Shown here: positions 1 to 6,770 of the stretch, piece by piece
Position numbering within the stretch: position 1 is the stretch's first letter
Layout of the letters: every line of letters begins with the position of its first letter
From: Cryomorphaceae bacterium
GTDB lineage: Bacteria > Bacteroidota > Bacteroidia > Flavobacteriales > Crocinitomicaceae
NCBI GenBank assembly: GCA_021298235.1
Contig: JAJTDX010000042.1
Location: 1 to 49,344, forward strand
DNA: 49,344 bases
Direction of reading: 5' to 3'
Notes under the pieces: generated by a model
Told to the model about the DNA's origin: nothing
What the model saw: the letters and a program-made list of their open reading frames with translations, nothing else
Database searches by the model: none
Position numbers and translations under genes: made by a program

Positions 1-491
1 TGACCTAAAATAGACTTTAAGGCCAATACCATAATACGTTTTCCCTTTCCGCGTTTTAACATTTCAGCAAGGAAAATTCCAACTTCAATTGTTTTTCCTA
101 AACCCACACCATCTGCGATCAAAAGGCGTTGTTTCGGCAATTGTAATGCTTTTAGTGTTGGTGTTAATTGGTAATCGGAAAGATTAAATGCTGCTTTATC
201 AGCAACCGTAATTTTATCTGAAAAAATGGTTGAATTTCGAATGTGAGTCTCAATGTACAACTTCGTTTTCCGATACCCATTGTCTTCATCAGCAATGAAA
301 ACAGTATTTACTGGATCAACGGGTGTAATGTCGTCGTCAATTTTGGTGTCAAACGTAAATCGTTTGCCTTTTACCAATTCACTAATTCCTTCCGTTTGCA
401 AAATATGCGTACCATCCGAATTGGTGATAATATTCGTGATTAAAAAATCTTCCCCTCTCGTTGATATTCGTTGTCCGGTAGTCAAATTCAT
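1..491 (-). CDS. SNF2-type DEAD/DEAH helicase, N-terminal part (cut by window edge)
   Basis: The first 163 codons are visible, starting at the ATG at 491-489; the rest lies before base 1. A Q-motif-like stretch ([10 protein letters not shown], about residue 108) is followed by a clear Walker A motif, DGVGLGKT (residues 127-134), then [11 protein letters not shown]. This order is typical of SNF2/RapA-type ATPases. The N-terminal [14 protein letters not shown] resembles the small domain found before the ATPase in phage-defence helicases such as DrmD of DISARM; that resemblance is from memory. The start codon overlaps the stop of the upstream XRE gene by four bases (ATGA), so the two are co-transcribed and probably translationally coupled. 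The likely role is ATP-driven DNA translocation in a defence or restriction system, but the partner genes needed to decide this are outside the window. Confidence 0.8.
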   Translation of the reverse strand, partial: MNLTTGQRISTRGEDFLITNIITNSDGTHILQTEGISELVKGKRFTFDTKIDDDITPVDPVNTVFIADEDNGYRKTKLYIETHIRNSTIFSDKITVADKAAFNLSDYQLTPTLKALQLPKQRLLIADGVGLGKTIEVGIFLAEMLKRGKGKRIMVLALKSILG

Positions 492-691
492 TTCACTTCA
501 AGTTTATTTGACACCAATAAATCCTTCACATCCACCGCAAGCAAATCTGCTATTTCGTAAAGTATCTCAATCCGAGGTTGTTGCCTGTTTTGCACATAGG
601 CATTCACCATATTGTAACTTTTCCCAAGTTTATCTGCCAACCAACGCTGCGATCTTCCTTGATTTTCCAATACTTCCTTAATGCAATTCAT
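488..691 (-). CDS. Small XRE-family helix-turn-helix regulator
   Basis: This 67-residue protein is nearly all HTH_3/Cro-like domain: [19 protein letters not shown] forms the helix-turn-helix, followed by [25 protein letters not shown]. Such stand-alone XRE proteins commonly act as controller proteins that delay or dampen expression of a following toxic or restriction gene. Here the stop codon (TGA) overlaps the ATG of the SNF2-type helicase, so this is the first gene of that operon. A role as its regulator is inferred from position. The protein lacks any extra domain for ligand or phage-signal sensing. Confidence 0.85.
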   Translation of the reverse strand: MNCIKEVLENQGRSQRWLADKLGKSYNMVNAYVQNRQQPRIEILYEIADLLAVDVKDLLVSNKLEVK

Positions 692-936
692 GATTTCTAA
701 AAATTGAGAGTGAAAAGTACAAAATAATATTCTATAAAAGTGTAATTATAATGAGATATATAACGCAATTTAAGCCAGCACTTCGTTACAAAATTGCACT
801 ACTTCCAATTCAAACTTTTCTATTGTTTATAGCACGAAGCAACCTCAAACATATGTAGAGATTAATTTCGAATCAACAACTGTTTATACAAGGAGAAGCT
901 ACTTTGTCTATTTTTTAAAACACTAAGATTAAAAGC

Positions 937-1125
937 TCAATCTTCCTTTCTTCGAATTCGAATTGAGTTTTCCTGAATTGAGTATACAATCCCTTTGTAA
1001 GCAAAATAGCCTAACGCTCCGACCACTACTACATGCCACAATTTTAATTCAAATGGTGTCTTGGGTCTAGGTGCATTGCCAAGGGGTTTTCCAAAAAGTT
1101 TGTTGATGTCGTTGTAATTTAACAT
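937..1125 (-). CDS. Small single-pass membrane protein, unknown function
   Basis: A 62-residue protein with one hydrophobic segment (LWHVVVVGALGYFAYKGIVY, about residues 29-48), preceded by a Pro/Lys-rich stretch and followed by a basic C-terminus (RIRRKED). It starts 11 bases after the stop of the zinc-ribbon-like gene on the same strand, so the two form a probable two-gene operon. I do not recognise a family. The position between a defence-like operon and a recombinase suggests island cargo. About 245 bases between this gene and the XRE gene hold no feature I can support. Confidence 0.55.
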   Translation of the reverse strand: MLNYNDINKLFGKPLGNAPRPKTPFELKLWHVVVVGALGYFAYKGIVYSIQENSIRIRRKED

Positions 1126-1136
1126 GATTTATATAT

Positions 1137-1604
1137 TTATGGTTTAACAATTAATACGGTATCAAAAGTGATTCGGTAAAGACGGAATGGGCCGTAAACG
1201 ACAAAAGTGCATTCGTCAGAATCTGGTGTATTATACAAAAGGCCTTGACCATTATTGGAGTTGAAGTCAAGACCTCGTTTGTCCAGTTCTTCAAATGACA
1301 TGTACACACCTTCAGGTTTACCGTTAACGATCTGTTCAAGTAATTGAATGTTCGTCTCAAGGGTAGTCTTCAAAACTTCTGGTAAAGAAGTATCAGGTGT
1401 CGGTTCTGCAGGCAGCACTTCCAACTGCTGCACAAGTTTATTCGCCGCCTTTTTGGCATTATTGAAGTCATCCTTGCATTTTGTGCAACAGTAGACGTCT
1501 TGCTCTGTTTCCGCCATGAATTCGTCAATACACTGCGGGCAAATGCGATACAATGGAGATTCTTGGTCAATTGGAATGTCGGCACCTCTCTTTTCCCAAC
1601 GCAT
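1137..1604 (-). CDS. Zinc-ribbon-like hypothetical protein
   Basis: From the ATG at 1604 the product is 155 residues and begins MRWEKRGADIPID. The reading frame stays open up to an ATG at 1685, but a Bacteroidota -7 element (TATGTTTG on this strand, 1670-1663) lies inside that extension, so the shorter start is preferred. Two cysteine pairs, CPQC and CCTKC, about 15 residues apart near the N-terminus look like a four-Cys zinc ribbon. They are followed by a Lys-rich helix (KDDFNNAKKAANKLVQQLE) and a C-terminal half with no recognisable domain. It is divergent from the MerR-like gene and probably co-transcribed with the small membrane protein downstream. Function unknown. Confidence 0.6.
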   Translation of the reverse strand: MRWEKRGADIPIDQESPLYRICPQCIDEFMAETEQDVYCCTKCKDDFNNAKKAANKLVQQLEVLPAEPTPDTSLPEVLKTTLETNIQLLEQIVNGKPEGVYMSFEELDKRGLDFNSNNGQGLLYNTPDSDECTFVVYGPFRLYRITFDTVLIVKP

Positions 1605-1649
1605 CAAATATTTTTTTGTCCTTAATGATGTCACTTTGTTATATTTTAG

Positions 1650-1670
1650 TATATTTGTTGGACAAACATA
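1650..1670. promoter_or_regulatory. Face-to-face promoter -7 elements forming a near-palindrome
   Basis: TATATTTG (1650-1657, plus strand) and TATGTTTG (1670-1663, minus strand) both fit the Bacteroidota -7 consensus TAnnTTTG. They point toward each other across a 5-base centre. The 21-bp site is symmetrical at 8 of 10 base pairs. It lies between the start of the zinc-ribbon-like gene (1604) and the MerR-like gene (1700). The predicted transcripts would overlap at their 5' ends, so the promoters should interfere with each other. I found no good -33 element for either, which suggests dependence on an activator. Confidence 0.5.
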
Positions 1671-1699
1671 TATCATTTGAAACAATAAAACAAATAATC

Positions 1700-2638
1700 A
1701 TGCAAGATTTTCAAATTCCATCCTTTAATCCAGAAGTGATTAACAAGATTCAGAATGAGTTCTCTAGAATATTTGAGCGCAAAGCGTCCTTGAAATTAAG
1801 TGGAGTCAAGAAGCGAAATTTTTACCACTGGAAAGAAGAGGGAATCATAGACTGGAAGTCTGATAGCGAAGATGAAAAGAGATCATGGGTAAGACTCAAC
1901 ATTTACGACTTTATTTGGGTGAAGATTGTACAAGCTGCCAGAGATTTTGGAGTGCCTCTTGAAGCCATTCGTAATCTCAAAAATGAACTTTTCACTGACT
2001 TCATTTCGGAAATCAAAAAAGATCCTGAAGGGTTTTACCGGTACCAACGCGATTTTTTAGGAGTGTCTGAGGAGGACATTCAAAAAGTGAAGCAAGTAAT
2101 TGATTTTATAGAAGCGCACATGGACGACATTATTGAAAATGGTGAGTTACACTTGATTTCATTGTTTGGTGCCATAATACACGAAACACTTTTTTACGGT
2201 CTGCATATGGTGATCGTTTTTAAAAAAGTTGAGGACAATTACGTTCATAATTTCAACGGTTACTCTGAAAAGTACGATCTCGTGCCGAATTTAACCGAAG
2301 ACTTTTTAAAACAACCATCGTTGCTCATACCCATTGATACTTTGATTGCTGAATTCATGGAGGAAAAAGACAATGTATCGAATCTAATTCACTGGGGATT
2401 CATTAATCCTAAAGAAGCCAAGGTTCTAGAAGCAATCCGTAGCAAAGATTTTCAATCCATTCAGATAAAAATAAATCCTGACGAAACACTGGTAATTGAA
2501 GGAACAACTAATTCTGACTTGATGGATGATAAAGCGAAACAGGTGCGTCGTATGTTAGGATTGAAAGAGTACGAAGAGATTAACATTAAATACCGCAATG
2601 ACAAACACCTGTATCTAAAAAATACACGAAGGTTATAG
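1700..2638 (+). CDS. MerR-like DNA-binding regulator
   Basis: The ATG at 1700 gives 312 residues; the frame is open further upstream, but that part would lie ahead of the predicted promoter. The N-terminal 100 residues carry a MerR-type winged helix: LSGVKKRNFYHWKEEGII resembles the recognition and wing region, and IYDFIWVKIVQAARDFGVPLEAIRNL is the usual second helical pair. The remaining 200 residues have no effector domain I recognise. Large MerR-like proteins of this kind sit next to serine recombinases in Bacteroidota islands, as here, where the 46-codon ORF and recombinase follow 75 bases downstream on the same strand. Regulation of the recombinase or of excision is an inference from that neighbourhood. 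Confidence 0.65.
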   Translation: MQDFQIPSFNPEVINKIQNEFSRIFERKASLKLSGVKKRNFYHWKEEGIIDWKSDSEDEKRSWVRLNIYDFIWVKIVQAARDFGVPLEAIRNLKNELFTDFISEIKKDPEGFYRYQRDFLGVSEEDIQKVKQVIDFIEAHMDDIIENGELHLISLFGAIIHETLFYGLHMVIVFKKVEDNYVHNFNGYSEKYDLVPNLTEDFLKQPSLLIPIDTLIAEFMEEKDNVSNLIHWGFINPKEAKVLEAIRSKDFQSIQIKINPDETLVIEGTTNSDLMDDKAKQVRRMLGLKEYEEINIKYRNDKHLYLKNTRRL

Positions 2639-2691
2639 ACCCGCGAAACGGCTCCATGTCAAAAAGAAACCAAGACCCCATGAACGGGCTC
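2638..2691 (+). repeat. Imperfect direct repeat between regulator and recombinase operon
   Basis: GACCCGCGAAACGGCTC (2638-2654) and GACCCCATGAACGGGCTC (2674-2691) are imperfect direct repeats with 19 bases between them. They start at the last base of the MerR-like stop codon and end just before the 46-codon ORF. The spacing of about 36 bases start to start (between three and four helical turns) and the position just before the recombinase genes suit a regulator binding site. The copies differ at several positions, so this is a weak call. Confidence 0.35.
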
Positions 2692-2712
2692 ACGGTTAGT
2701 TTAGGTTTTTAA

Positions 2713-2853
2713 ATGTTTACAATTGAAAAATGCAGAAAATTACTCGGAAAGATTGCTATTGGAAAAACAGATGAAGAGATCCGTTTGATAAGGGAATGGA
2801 TGGAGCAACTTGCCGATTTAATGTTAGAAATGAAGAAAAAACAACTGTCATGA
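2713..2853 (+). CDS. 46-residue ORF coupled to the recombinase
   Basis: Starts at ATG 2713 and ends in a TGA that overlaps the recombinase ATG (ATGA at 2850-2853). The peptide is charged and helical: an N-terminal KCRKLLGKIAIGKTDEEIRL stretch followed by REWMEQLADLMLEMKKKQ. There is no membrane segment. The four-base overlap with a clearly real gene is the best evidence that it is translated. It could be a small regulator or accessory factor of the recombinase; I do not recognise a family. Confidence 0.5.
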   Translation: MFTIEKCRKLLGKIAIGKTDEEIRLIREWMEQLADLMLEMKKKQLS

Positions 2854-4409
2854 AAAAGAATGCGATCCTTTATACAAGAGTTTCAACGGATGAACAGAAT
2901 AATGGATATAGCCCAGCCGATCAAAAGGATAAATTGATTCGTTATTGCGAGCATCAGGATATCAATGTCGTAGGTGTGTATCATGACGATGAGAGTGGTA
3001 AATCATTCGATCGACCTGAGTGGAAAAAGATCATGAAGTTCCTGAAGTCAAACAAAGGTAAAGTCGACTATATCTATTTCCTAAAGTGGGATCGCTTTTC
3101 CAGAAATGCCCCTGAAGCATACGCAGAACTTTCCAAACTGCATAAATTGGGTGTTGAGGCCAGAGCAATGGAACAACCTTTAAATCTTGAAATTCCAGAG
3201 CAAAAAGTGCTGTTGGCGATATACCTCACAACTCCTGAAGTTGACAATGATAGGAGAGCACTTAACATATTTCACGGTATGCGCCGTGCCAGAAAAGAAG
3301 GTCGCTGGATGGGATCACGGCCATTAGGTTACAGAAACGCCAGAGATCAATTCAACAAGCCTGTTATTGTTCCGGAAGGTGGGCTTCAAGAAGAACTTGT
3401 TAAAAAAGCATTTCAAGAATTCTCGACGGGATTGTACAGCACGGAGGAACTTAGAAAAAAGTACAATAAATTAGGTCTGAAAACCAGTAAAAATGGGTTT
3501 TGGAATTTGCTTCGCAACAAAGCCTACATTGGAAAAGTATTGGTTCCTGCATACAAGAATGAACCTGACCAATGGGTTGATGGAATCCACGAAGGTATAA
3601 TTGACGAAAGCGTATTTTATGCATGTCAGGATGTTATCGAGGGGCGAAAAAGAAAAGTTCCACCTCAATTCAAAACCATAAGAGAGGAGTTTCCTCTGCG
3701 CGGTTTTTTAATGTGCCCACAATGTCAGAAATCACTAACCGCCTCAACCTCCAAAGGAAGAAACGGATATTTCAGTTATTATCATTGCCTTAAAGGTTGT
3801 CCGGAACGACACAAAGCGGAGGATATCAATCACGCATTTGAAAAGCTTCTCAAATCTTTTGGGTTTGAGGAAGGTTCGCTCAATCTGCTTGCTGAAATTT
3901 TAAAGAAAAAGTATGCAGATCAAAACCGATCCAACAGAGCGGAAATAGATGCTATTAAACGAGAAATTGATCGTCTCGACCAAAGAGCTAAAAATGCGAG
4001 AGCCTTAATGCTTGATGGCGAAATCACTTCGGAAGAGTACCGCACGATGAAAAATGAGATCGATGAAACCCTTCAGCGATTGAATGTAGAGCATCACAAA
4101 TCACACAGTGAAATAATTGACCTCGATAAAAAACTGGACCAAATGGTTCGAACCCTTTCTAACCTTGAAAACATCTATAAACAGGGAGATGTAGAGGTTA
4201 GGAGGAGATTAATCGGTTCGATATTTCCCAATAAGTTGGTTTACGAAAAAAATTCAGTTCGAACCGTAGAGATGAATCCGGCTGTTGAGCTAATCTTTAG
4301 CAATATCAAGGGTTCCAGAGGGCGTAAAAAAGAAAAGCACACCGATTTTGGTGTGCTTTCCCATAGGGTGGTCCCACCTGGGCTCGAACCAGGGACCCAC
4401 AGATTATGA
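2850..4409 (+). CDS. Large serine recombinase (site-specific integrase)
   Basis: A 519-residue protein from the ATG at 2850. The resolvase domain starts at once: YTRVSTDEQ gives nucleophile Ser12, and KWDRFSRN (about 80-87) carries the catalytic arginines. The recombinase domain follows (about 180-265, with YNKLGLKTSKNGFW and LLRNKAYIGKVLV), then a zinc ribbon (CPQC near 289-292 and HCLKGC near 312-317) and a coiled coil rich in Glu/Lys (about 350-450). Such enzymes integrate and excise phages or islands. The last 20 or so codons are abnormal: they read through the inverted terminator of a tRNA gene and into the tRNA itself (ending VVPPGLEPGTHRL), so the natural C-terminus was probably replaced or extended by host sequence at integration. 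Confidence 0.92.
   Translation: MKKNAILYTRVSTDEQNNGYSPADQKDKLIRYCEHQDINVVGVYHDDESGKSFDRPEWKKIMKFLKSNKGKVDYIYFLKWDRFSRNAPEAYAELSKLHKLGVEARAMEQPLNLEIPEQKVLLAIYLTTPEVDNDRRALNIFHGMRRARKEGRWMGSRPLGYRNARDQFNKPVIVPEGGLQEELVKKAFQEFSTGLYSTEELRKKYNKLGLKTSKNGFWNLLRNKAYIGKVLVPAYKNEPDQWVDGIHEGIIDESVFYACQDVIEGRKRKVPPQFKTIREEFPLRGFLMCPQCQKSLTASTSKGRNGYFSYYHCLKGCPERHKAEDINHAFEKLLKSFGFEEGSLNLLAEILKKKYADQNRSNRAEIDAIKREIDRLDQRAKNARALMLDGEITSEEYRTMKNEIDETLQRLNVEHHKSHSEIIDLDKKLDQMVRTLSNLENIYKQGDVEVRRRLIGSIFPNKLVYEKNSVRTVEMNPAVELIFSNIKGSRGRKKEKHTDFGVLSHRVVPPGLEPGTHRL
4334..4359 (-). terminator. Intrinsic terminator of the tRNA(CAU) gene
   Basis: A perfect 10-bp stem (AAAGCACACC / GGTGTGCTTT) encloses a 6-base loop. 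Read on the minus strand it is followed by TTCTTTTTT, as expected for an intrinsic terminator, and it lies 9 bases beyond the 3' end of the tRNA. It sits inside the recombinase reading frame on the other strand. Confidence 0.85.
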
Positions 4410-4442
4410 GTCTGTTGCTCTAACCAACTGAGCTATAGGACC
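4369..4442 (-). tRNA. tRNA with CAU anticodon (elongator Met or Ile2)
   Basis: A complete 74-base cloverleaf on the minus strand. The acceptor stem is GGTCCTA/TGGGACC with one G-U pair, the D arm is GCTC/GAGC, the anticodon arm is ACAGA-CTCATAA-TCTGT, the variable loop has 5 bases, and the T arm is CCTGG-TTCGAGC-CCAGG with discriminator A. CCA is not encoded. The paired first base pair and this anticodon loop exclude the initiator. Elongator Met versus lysidine-modified Ile2 cannot be settled by eye. The gene is preceded on its own strand by the 95-bp repeat array and a consensus promoter, and followed by a strong terminator. Confidence 0.95.
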
Positions 4443-4822
4443 ATGTTGCATTTCTGCAACAGTATTTCAATATTTCACTGTCCTATAGCGAAGTTGCCTG
4501 TCAGCCGCAGTGAAGCGGAGGAGGAAGCTATAGGACCATGTTGCATTTCTGCAACAGTATTTCAATATTTCACTGTCCTATAGCGAAGTTGCCTGTCCGC
4601 CGCAGTGAAGCGGAGGAGGAAGCTATAGGACCATGTTGCATTTCTGCAACAGTATTTCAATATTTCACTGTCCTATGGCGAAGTTGCCTGTCCGACGCAG
4701 TGAAGCGGAGGAGGAAGCTATAGGACCATGTTGCATTACTGCAACAGTATTTCAATATTTCACTGTCCTATAGCGAAGTTGCCTGTCCGCCGCAGTGAAG
4801 CGGAGGTGGAAGCTATAGGACC
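4431..4822 (-). repeat. 95-bp tandem repeat (four copies plus 12 bases) carrying tRNA 5'-end copies
   Basis: Copies begin at 4431, 4526, 4621 and 4716, with a final 12 bases at 4811-4822; the period is exactly 95 and only a few bases differ. Each boundary is AGCTATAGGACC, the complement of the tRNA's first 12 bases, and the first copy is the tRNA itself. Each unit also holds GTCCTATAGC about half a unit away (GTCCTATGGC in the third copy), a 7-bp hairpin TGTTGCA-TTTC-TGCAACA (the fourth copy has one loop change), and a GC-rich CCGC/GCGG hairpin. The whole array lies between a promoter at 4852-4881 and the tRNA. The open frame running through it at 4538-4723 is a product of the repeat, not a gene. 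Confidence 0.95.
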
Positions 4823-4851
4823 TCGCCGCTACAATTGATGTAAGCGGACTG

Positions 4852-4881
4852 CAAATATACTGATCGATAGGGAAAATTCAA
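4852..4881 (-). promoter_or_regulatory. Consensus promoter for the repeat array and tRNA(CAU)
   Basis: On the minus strand TTG (4881-4879) is followed by 19 bases and then TATATTTG (4859-4852), an exact fit to the Bacteroidota pattern TTG-N19-TAnnTTTG. Transcription should begin near 4847, run through the four 95-bp units and the tRNA, and stop at the terminator at 4334-4359, giving an RNA of roughly 510 bases. The TTG overlaps the stop codon of ctaA. A leader hairpin with CCGCT/AGCGG arms lies just ahead of the array. Confidence 0.75.
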
Positions 4882-5909
4882 GTTTCATGTTGAATTTTAG
4901 TGGAGAGAATAGGTCGAATGCGAAAAACCAGCATCGTTAGAATTCCAAAAAGCACAGTGGCAAATACTAAATGGGATGTTTGAACCAATCCAGGCATGTC
5001 GGCATAAGCTAGTAAAACTCCGCCTATCAATTCAAGAGCGAGTATAAGGTATGACGATCTGATAATCCAAAGCTTGCCCTCCTTCTCATTTCGCCATGCT
5101 ACGTATGTTAAAAGAATCAATACTAGCCAAGAGAAACTGCGGTGGATCCAAAAGGTCCAACCCAAATGTTCTGTCCATGATTCCCTACCATACCCCTGTT
5201 TTGTAAGCTCATCAATGTATTCCCGAACCTGAGTCCCCAGAAACATCTGATAAAAAGTGATGGCTAAAATCAGTACGACCAACCATTTCATGGTGCCGTT
5301 TAATTCAATCCGTTGGTTCTGAGTTGGGCTAATCAGATGAAGAATGTTGATTTGAATGGCTATAATTACCAGCGCAAGGAGCATGTGCACGGTGATAGTC
5401 CAAGGAACAAGATTTGAGGCCACTACGATTGAACCAAACCAGGCTTCTATTCCCATTAAAATTAAATTGATGGCTGAAAATAGAAGAATACGTTCTTTGC
5501 GGTATTTTAAAATAATCCAGAACAATCCGATGAGCATTAAATTCCCGGCTACAAAACCAAATAAACGATTTATATACTCGATCCAGGTCTTTTGAGCATT
5601 AAAGGGTTCCTCTTTGAGCAGGGTAGGGTCAGACAAAATGGCTTTTGAAGTCTTTTTCAATCCTATGGATTCCAGTATCCTGCAAAATTTCTTGATCTTT
5701 TTTGTTCGTTTTTCGAGATACACCTCCCGGTAATTAGAGGGCAATTCGCCTGCCTCTGTTGGAGGCACCCATTGTCCAAAACATTTTGGCCAGTCAGGAC
5801 AACCCATTCCGGCTCCTGATATTCGAACAAAACTTCCTGCCACTACCACAAGGTAAATAAAGACGAGGGCGATCCAATTGAACCGAATGAAAGCCTTGGA
5901 GTAGTTCAT
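4878..5909 (-). CDS. ctaA: Heme A synthase, CtaA/COX15 family
   Basis: Oxidises the C8 methyl of heme O to make heme A for aa3-type cytochrome oxidase, in the inner membrane. The 343-residue form starts at ATG 5909; a longer frame begins at 5930 but would start ahead of the -7 element. There are about eight hydrophobic segments. The opening GSFVRISGAGMGCPDWPKC carries the cysteine pair (about residues 37 and 43) of the family. Three conserved histidines are visible: TVHMLLAL (about 175), WIHRSFSW (about 256) and TSHLVFA (about 313). The first expected heme-ligand position, in the ExxH motif, reads EYINR, so Asn stands where many family members have His (about 114). It is divergent from the Rossmann-fold gene, with 45 bases between the starts. 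Confidence 0.9.
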   Translation of the reverse strand: MNYSKAFIRFNWIALVFIYLVVVAGSFVRISGAGMGCPDWPKCFGQWVPPTEAGELPSNYREVYLEKRTKKIKKFCRILESIGLKKTSKAILSDPTLLKEEPFNAQKTWIEYINRLFGFVAGNLMLIGLFWIILKYRKERILLFSAINLILMGIEAWFGSIVVASNLVPWTITVHMLLALVIIAIQINILHLISPTQNQRIELNGTMKWLVVLILAITFYQMFLGTQVREYIDELTKQGYGRESWTEHLGWTFWIHRSFSWLVLILLTYVAWRNEKEGKLWIIRSSYLILALELIGGVLLAYADMPGLVQTSHLVFATVLFGILTMLVFRIRPILSTKIQHET

Positions 5910-5913
5910 GACA

Positions 5914-5921
5914 CAAAGATA
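5914..5921 (-). promoter_or_regulatory. -7 element of ctaA, start codon four bases downstream
   Basis: TATCTTTG on the minus strand matches TAnnTTTG. The ctaA ATG follows after only four bases, so the mRNA would be leaderless or nearly so. I see no TTG at the ideal 19-base spacing. Confidence 0.5.
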
Positions 5922-5954
5922 CATACTCAATGGGCTTTTAAGTAATTTAGCACT

Positions 5955-6701
5955 GTGAAATATGTAATCATTGGGTGTGGTTGGTTAGGATTGCCTCTTG
6001 CGGTAGAACTTCTTCGGAAAGGGCATGAGGTAGCTGGTTCGGTAAGGTCTGAGGAAAAATTACGAGAACTAAAAAACAAAGGGGTAGATGCATTTCTGTA
6101 TGATGGCTTTGAAATTGAAAGTGTCCCTGTCAGATTTCGTAATACCGATGTTTTAATTGTCAATTTTCCTCCTTCCAAAAGTGTCGATTATGCAATACAA
6201 ATTCATTCTCTTCTCAAACAATTTTCGCAAAATACCAGCGTTGTTTTTACGAGCTCAACTGGTGTGTACGCAGGATTTGGAAGTATCGATGAAGAGAGTC
6301 CTGTGTTGGAGGAACATCCTGTAAGAAGGGCTGAAACAGAGGTGGAAAATTCAGGGTTGAACTACACTATTTTGAGATTGGCAGGATTGATAGGGGGCGA
6401 GCGACATCCGGTAAAATACCTTTCTGGAAAAGTTTCAGACAATGGACAACAATGTGTGAATCTGGTTCATAGAGAAGACGTTATTCGTGCAATCGAACGA
6501 GTGATAAGTGCAAAAGCAACAGGTAAGATATTCAACATTTGTTTCCCAAATCATCCATCGCGGCTAGAATATTATACTGCAAAGGCAATTGAATTTGGAA
6601 TTGATCCTCCTCTGTTTGAAACTTCTGAAACCGAAGGAAAGCGAGTTGATGGGAAACTTTTTTCTCGGGAACATTGTTTTGATTATTTGACGAGTATTTA
6701 A
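5955..6701 (+). CDS. NAD(P)-binding Rossmann-fold protein, epimerase/YeeZ-like
   Basis: A 248-residue protein with a GTG start (5955). The N-terminal VIIGCGWLGLPLAVELLRKGHEV is a dinucleotide-binding fold (GxGxxG variant) like that of the YeeZ and extended SDR/NAD-dependent epimerase group. VFTSSTGVYAGFG (about residue 98) is the usual strand before the catalytic Tyr, here the Tyr of GVYAG. LRLAGLIGGERHPV and NLVHREDVIRAIERVI match the epimerase C-terminal region, where a His and an Asp line the substrate pocket. The substrate is unknown. Transcribed away from ctaA; the 3' end is followed by about 70 bases before the next gene. Confidence 0.75.
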   Translation: MKYVIIGCGWLGLPLAVELLRKGHEVAGSVRSEEKLRELKNKGVDAFLYDGFEIESVPVRFRNTDVLIVNFPPSKSVDYAIQIHSLLKQFSQNTSVVFTSSTGVYAGFGSIDEESPVLEEHPVRRAETEVENSGLNYTILRLAGLIGGERHPVKYLSGKVSDNGQQCVNLVHREDVIRAIERVISAKATGKIFNICFPNHPSRLEYYTAKAIEFGIDPPLFETSETEGKRVDGKLFSREHCFDYLTSI

Positions 6702-6770
6702 ACTTATTCTAAAGACACAAATCATTAAAAGGCGCAACATTTAAGGTAATTTTACGTCTACATTGAAGCC

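Noticed and set aside
253..681. 142-residue plus-strand ORF
   Set aside because: It is antisense to the helicase and XRE genes, whose motifs are clear on the other strand.
1553..1699. Longer N-terminus for the MerR-like protein
   Set aside because: The extension overlaps the divergent gene and its promoter; the domain begins normally from the ATG at 1700.
2850..4409. Recombinase as part of an insertion sequence
   Set aside because: No terminal inverted repeats or target duplications are visible; the large serine recombinase domain order fits a phage or island integrase.
4538..4723. 61-residue ORF through the repeat array
   Set aside because: It is a translation of the 95-bp repeat and has no start signals or coding character.
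4431..4822. The 95-bp tandem repeats as a CRISPR array
   Set aside because: The units are nearly identical throughout, with no variable spacers, and there are no cas genes nearby.
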